From Crocinitomicaceae bacterium (GTDB lineage: Bacteria > Bacteroidota > Bacteroidia > Flavobacteriales_D > Crocinitomicaceae), in the NCBI GenBank assembly GCA_021325675.1, contig JAJTCM010000001.1, positions 855,622 to 919,621 of the forward strand: 64,000 nucleotides of DNA, written 5' to 3'. The notes under the pieces are model-generated. The model saw nothing but the letters and a program-made list of their open reading frames with translations, did no database searches and was not told where the DNA came from. Shown one piece after another: positions 60,298-64,000 of this stretch (position 1 is the first letter of the stretch; every line of letters starts with the position of its first letter). The translations under genes and the position numbers were made by a program.

Positions 60298-63200
60298 TTA
60301 CTCTTTAATAATTTTACGACGGGCAATTCCATCACCGGAATACACTTCCACCACGTACAGCCCTTTGCTCCATTTTGAAACATCAACCGTCATTTCCGCA
60401 GTCAGCATTTTCCGGGAATAAACCTGTTTCCCTTCAGCGTTAAAAATGAACACTTCTCCCGGGGCACCTCCCGTTTCGATTGTAATTTTGTCTTGTGCAG
60501 GATTTGGATAAACCGATATTCCCATAACAGATTCAATTTGAGCTATTCCAACATTATCGATCGTAATACAAAGCGAAGTATCTGAAACATCACATTGCAA
60601 AGTAGTGAGCACAACGGCAAATTCGCCATTTACAGTGCTCGTGAAGCTCTGAGACGTTTCTCCGTTGATTTCGGCATTCCCGTTTCCACAATCGATCCAC
60701 TGATACGTTGCATTGCTTTCCACTGCCGTCAGCATAGAGCCCGCTTCGGTTACCGTCAGGTCTAAAACCGGGTTATTTACCGTAAGCTGGGTCGTTACAA
60801 CACTGTCGCAGCCCTGAACGCTCTGCAATACGTCGGTATAATTACCTGCTGTTGTATAAACATTCCCATTGATCGTGTAGCTTTCGCCCAGGCAGATCGT
60901 TTGCGGATTGTTCACTGCATACACCGGGTTTACGGTTAGCTGTGTAACGATTGTACTGTCACACCCGTTCACTGCCTGGAAAACGTCATTGTACGTTCCG
61001 GCAATAGTATAGGTACTCGAACCGATCGTGTAGCTTTCTCCCTGGCAGATCACCTGCGGGTTATTAACTACAGGAGAAACATTTACCGTGAGAATTGTTG
61101 TTACTGTACTGTCACAGCCGTTAACCGCCTGCAGGATGTCGGTATATGTTCCGGCTGTTGTATAGGTATTTCCACCGATCTGGTAGCTTTCACCTGAACA
61201 AATCGTCTGGGGATTTGTAGCGGACGAAACCGGGTTTACTGTTAAAACAGTCGTTACCGTACTGTCACAGCCACCAACCGACTGAAGCACGTCTACATAA
61301 GTTCCTGCTATGGAATACGTGTTCGCACCTACTGTGTAGCTTTCTCCCGCACAGATCGTTTGCGGATTGTTTACCGTATGAACAGGGTTAACCGTTAGCT
61401 GTGTAATTACCGTACTGTCACAGCCATCTACAGACTGCAGGATATCCGTGTATGTTCCCGCTGTTGTGTACGTATTTCCTGCAATGGTGTAGCTTCCGCC
61501 GGTGCAGATCTGCTGCGGATTGTTCACTGTTTGCAGCGGAATAACTGTAAGCACCGTAGTTACCGTACTGTCACAGCCATTAACGGATTGCAGCACATCG
61601 GTATACGTTCCGTTGCTTGTGTAAGTGTTTGCCCCGATTGTATAAGAATCTCCCTGGCAGATAGTTTGCGGATTATTCACTGCAAATACAGCGTTGACTG
61701 TTAAAACCGTTGTTACCATGCTGTCACAGCCTAAAGCAGAAACCAAAAGGTCATTGTAAGTTCCGGCAGTTGTATAAGTATTAGCACCGACAGTGTAGCT
61801 TTCTCCCTGGCAAATTGTTACGGGGTTGTTTATATTAAAGGAAGTAACTACCGAAAGCTGGGTAATCACCGTACTGTCACAGCCATAAATACTTTGCAAA
61901 ACGTCCGTGTATGTTCCGTCAGCGGTATAGGTGTTTCCGTTGATCGTATAAGAACCGCCTGTACAGATCATCTGCGGGTTGTTTACCGTTTGAAGCGGAT
62001 GAATTGTCAGGTAGGTTACAACTGTACTGTCGCAGCCATTGACGCTTTGCATTACATCGGTATACGTTCCGTCAGCAGTGTACGTATTTCCATTGATCGT
62101 ATAGCTTTCGCCGTCACAGATGTCCTGGATATTGTCCGTTTGATATACCGGGTTGACCGTCAGCTGGGTAACAATGATACTGTCGCAGCCATTTACGGAA
62201 ACAAGTGTATCCTTATAAGTTCCGGCCGTGGCGTAAGAATTTCCATTGATAGCATAAGATCCTCCCTGGCAAATAACCTGTGGATTATTGACCGTATAAA
62301 CCGGGTTGACCGTAACGTTCACTGTAATCAGTGAAGAATCGCATTTTGTACCGCCTGCGCGAATAGCGTAGAAAGTATAGGCTCCTGCTATGGATGCGTT
62401 CATATTTGTCCGTGTCAGGTCAGTTCCGGCTTGTGAAAAACCTCCCGGTCCTGTCCACAGGTAAGATATCGCCCCTGTAACCGTGCTTCCGCTCAAATTC
62501 AATCCTGAACCTGAACAAACGGCAGTATTTCCTGAAATGACAGGTGTAGCGAGTACATCGGAGCAAATGAAGAATTTTCTTCCTTCGTATAAGCTCCAGA
62601 CCCCTGCTGTATCTTTCACCCGGATAAACAGGTTATTAAACCCGAACGGAAGACCTGCCGCGGAAACCTGGCTGGTGATTGAAATGCTGTCCGCCTGTGT
62701 AAAGCTTGGCAGCGGGATTCCATTCCCTACCCCCGGATCTGTGTTGAAAAAGTATTCCCCGGATACAATTGAAGATACAACTGTTTCCTCCACATCAGCC
62801 TGGATATTGATAATTCTTCCTTCGTATAAGCTCCACACATTTGCCGTGTCTTTCATACGGATAAACAAATTATGAAAGCCTTCCGTCAAACCTGCAACTG
62901 AAATCTGGCTGGTGATCGAAATGCTGTCCGCTTCAGTAAAAGCTGCTAAAGGAGTACCATTGCCTACGCCCGGATCGGTATCAAAGAAATATTCTCCGGA
63001 CACGATTGATGATAACACAGTTTCTTCCTCAATTTCAGGTTGGATATAGATGATACGTCCATCGTATAAGCTCCACACATTGCGTGAATCCTTAAAGCGT
63101 ACAAAAAGATTGTGAAAACCTGCTGAAAGCCCTGCAGCAGAAATAGAAAGGCTCAGGGAAACACTATCGCCCTGGGTTACGCTGATTGCCTGTCCGTTTC

Positions 63201-64000
63201 CAATCCCCGGATCGGTATCGAAGAAATATTCTCCGGCTACAATCGGGAAGGATTCCAAAGCAGGTGTAACACTATCACAAGCTCCCAGGTTGATTGAAAG
63301 ATCAATCCCGTTATCTGGACCGGTAAGCCCGGGATTCGAGCTGATAACGCGGATATGGTAGCCGGTGCCGGTCGCTACATCGGGAATAACAGCATAAATC
63401 GTATTGTTTAAAGCTGTTGAAACACTTCCGATGTTCGTTGGGGATGTAAAATCTCCGCTGGCATCTGATAGCTGAGCGGTAAATGTATTGCCCGCATTAA
63501 ATACTCCTGTTACAGGATATTCAATTTTGAGCACGTTCCCTCCACAGATTTTTGTACCTGCAATCAGGATTGCATTTCCAATGGAAGTCTGGTAGGTCGA
63601 TCCGATAGAAGCCACGTAAGATTTGTTTGCAGTTCCTGTAAGGGCAAATTGATCAAAATTAATCTCAAAATCATACGTTCCCGTTACAAAGCAAGTCCCG
63701 GATGGAGTTACCCCGATTTTTACACCGCGGTCCATACCGGTTTCACCTGCCTGTTTTACCCAGACAGCGCTGCCTGTGCCCGCATATTTTGCAACAAAAA
63801 CATCACTTACGCCACTATTGAAATTAGAAATATTGATCCCAGAGAAATAAGCAGAATGCTGGAACCTTCCTGTAACGTATGGGCTTCCTGATGCGTCGAT
63901 AGCAATTCCGTCACCGTAGTCGTTATCAACCCCACCGGCGCTTCTTGCCCATGAAACCTGGCCCGCAGCATCGTATTTTACAACAAAAGCATCATTAAGG
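60298..64000 (-). CDS. Giant repeat-rich T9SS-secreted surface protein (5' end outside window)
   Basis: At least 1234 residues, continuing past base 64000. The Met codon at 63735 is internal: reading upstream of it gives an unbroken frame to the window edge with SBBP-type units (FVVKYDAAGQVSWARSAGG, DGIAIDASGSPYVTGRF, FVAKYAGTGSAVWVKQAGE). Then come three units of about 80 residues starting GEYFFDTDPGxGNG (62533-63249), an Ig/PKD-like domain (LSGSTVTGAISYLWTGPGGFSQAG), ten 51-residue repeats of the type NNPQTICQGESYTI..GCDSTVTTVLTVNPV (60769-62298), and the T9SS C-terminal domain YPNPAQDKITIETGG..VEVYSG. Probably a very long stalk-like surface adhesin. Each 51-residue unit has two cysteines. 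A terminator follows the stop. Confidence 0.9.
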   Translation of the reverse strand, partial: LNDAFVVKYDAAGQVSWARSAGGVDNDYGDGIAIDASGSPYVTGRFQHSAYFSGINISNFNSGVSDVFVAKYAGTGSAVWVKQAGETGMDRGVKIGVTPSGTCFVTGTYDFEINFDQFALTGTANKSYVASIGSTYQTSIGNAILIAGTKICGGNVLKIEYPVTGVFNAGNTFTAQLSDASGDFTSPTNIGSVSTALNNTIYAVIPDVATGTGYHIRVISSNPGLTGPDNGIDLSINLGACDSVTPALESFPIVAGEYFFDTDPGIGNGQAISVTQGDSVSLSLSISAAGLSAGFHNLFVRFKDSRNVWSLYDGRIIYIQPEIEEETVLSSIVSGEYFFDTDPGVGNGTPLAAFTEADSISITSQISVAGLTEGFHNLFIRMKDTANVWSLYEGRIINIQADVEETVVSSIVSGEYFFNTDPGVGNGIPLPSFTQADSISITSQVSAAGLPFGFNNLFIRVKDTAGVWSLYEGRKFFICSDVLATPVISGNTAVCSGSGLNLSGSTVTGAISYLWTGPGGFSQAGTDLTRTNMNASIAGAYTFYAIRAGGTKCDSSLITVNVTVNPVYTVNNPQVICQGGSYAINGNSYATAGTYKDTLVSVNGCDSIIVTQLTVNPVYQTDNIQDICDGESYTINGNTYTADGTYTDVMQSVNGCDSTVVTYLTIHPLQTVNNPQMICTGGSYTINGNTYTADGTYTDVLQSIYGCDSTVITQLSVVTSFNINNPVTICQGESYTVGANTYTTAGTYNDLLVSALGCDSMVTTVLTVNAVFAVNNPQTICQGDSYTIGANTYTSNGTYTDVLQSVNGCDSTVTTVLTVIPLQTVNNPQQICTGGSYTIAGNTYTTAGTYTDILQSVDGCDSTVITQLTVNPVHTVNNPQTICAGESYTVGANTYSIAGTYVDVLQSVGGCDSTVTTVLTVNPVSSATNPQTICSGESYQIGGNTYTTAGTYTDILQAVNGCDSTVTTILTVNVSPVVNNPQVICQGESYTIGSSTYTIAGTYNDVFQAVNGCDSTIVTQLTVNPVYAVNNPQTICLGESYTINGNVYTTAGNYTDVLQSVQGCDSVVTTQLTVNNPVLDLTVTEAGSMLTAVESNATYQWIDCGNGNAEINGETSQSFTSTVNGEFAVVLTTLQCDVSDTSLCITIDNVGIAQIESVMGISVYPNPAQDKITIETGGAPGEVFIFNAEGKQVYSRKMLTAEMTVDVSKWSKGLYVVEVYSGDGIARRKIIKE
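60769..62298 (-). repeat. Ten tandem 153-bp units inside the giant surface protein
   Basis: The stretch encodes exactly ten copies of a 51-residue module (counted from the translation), with a nearly invariant skeleton N-P-Q-x-I-C-x-G-x-S-Y-x-I and G-C-D-S. The copies differ enough at the DNA level to have diverged. Direct repeats of this length are prone to recombination, so copy number may vary between strains. Confidence 0.85.
62533..63249 (-). repeat. Three tandem units of about 80 residues inside the giant surface protein
   Basis: Each unit starts with GEYFF(D/N)TDPGxGNG and ends VWSLY(D/E)GR plus a short linker. The second and third are more alike than the first. Confidence 0.8.

Noticed and set aside
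60769..62298. Regular 153-bp repeats considered as a CRISPR-like array
   Set aside because: They are in frame, encode a conserved 51-residue protein module, and lack the short-repeat/unique-spacer pattern; no cas genes.

Overview
The window reads as a chromosomal segment of a Bacteroidota bacterium, probably order Flavobacteriales and perhaps near Crocinitomicaceae; the family guess is inference only. The support is: three very long secreted proteins ending in type IX secretion (T9SS) C-terminal domains with YPNP motifs; a PorE-like TPR/propeller/OmpA protein; repeated TAnnTTTG promoter -7 boxes instead of TATAAT; few visible Shine-Dalgarno sequences; ORF6N, DUF3127, delta-60, SBBP and OstA-like families; and intergenic repeats. 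Hand-counted lines give roughly 40-58% GC in most genes, with one clearly AT-rich gene (41981-44530). I saw no rRNA or tRNA genes, CRISPR array, integrase or transposase.

Layout. 1-3083: nucleotide-sugar operon on the minus strand (DegT-type aminotransferase, UDP-glucose dehydrogenase, UDP-glucuronate decarboxylase-like epimerase cut by the window edge). 3284-6241: Smr protein, OmpA protein and hemE, the last two overlapping. 6242-6613: a 19-bp perfect inverted repeat. 6614-11400: MFS transporter, LuxC-type acyl-CoA reductase, 2x[4Fe-4S] ferredoxin, universal stress protein, acyltransferase. 11563-14938: two lipoproteins and folK. 15276-16628: glutamate dehydrogenase. 16827-24317: accessory-looking run with a TPR-Arr ADP-ribosyltransferase, GNAT, ArsR, three AHSA1/SRPBCC proteins, a CxxC flavoprotein, VOC, cupin, three small membrane proteins and Hsp20. 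24469-26777: LuxE-like protein and a sensor kinase. 26900-34205: heptose epimerase, an exported WD40-caspase protein and a T9SS adhesin. 34387-41880: fahA, then rsh, fur, STAS, purA and an OstA-like protein. 41981-45832: AT-rich delta-60 T9SS protein and a Tat-signal pirin. 46016-51640: hemB, then a lipoprotein, a secreted protein and a TerB-ABCG-like transporter. 51761-56523: prfC, a stop-interrupted ORF6N gene, a DUF3127 protein with an SSB-like tail, a flavin reductase-like protein and a glycosyltransferase-like protein. 56716-64000: PorE-like protein, acyl-CoA dehydrogenase, and a giant repeat-rich T9SS protein running off the right edge.

How parts may work together: the surface theme (nucleotide sugars, heptose epimerase, OstA, OmpA proteins, PorE-like protein, T9SS cargo) suggests a heavily decorated outer membrane. 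hemE and hemB serve heme synthesis. The rsh-fur-STAS-purA block joins ppGpp metabolism to purine synthesis. The least explained loci are the lipoprotein/secreted/TerB-ABC trio (47198-51640), the exported WD40-caspase protein (28005-31262), the AHSA1-rich run (18265-23804), and several families of dispersed intergenic repeats.
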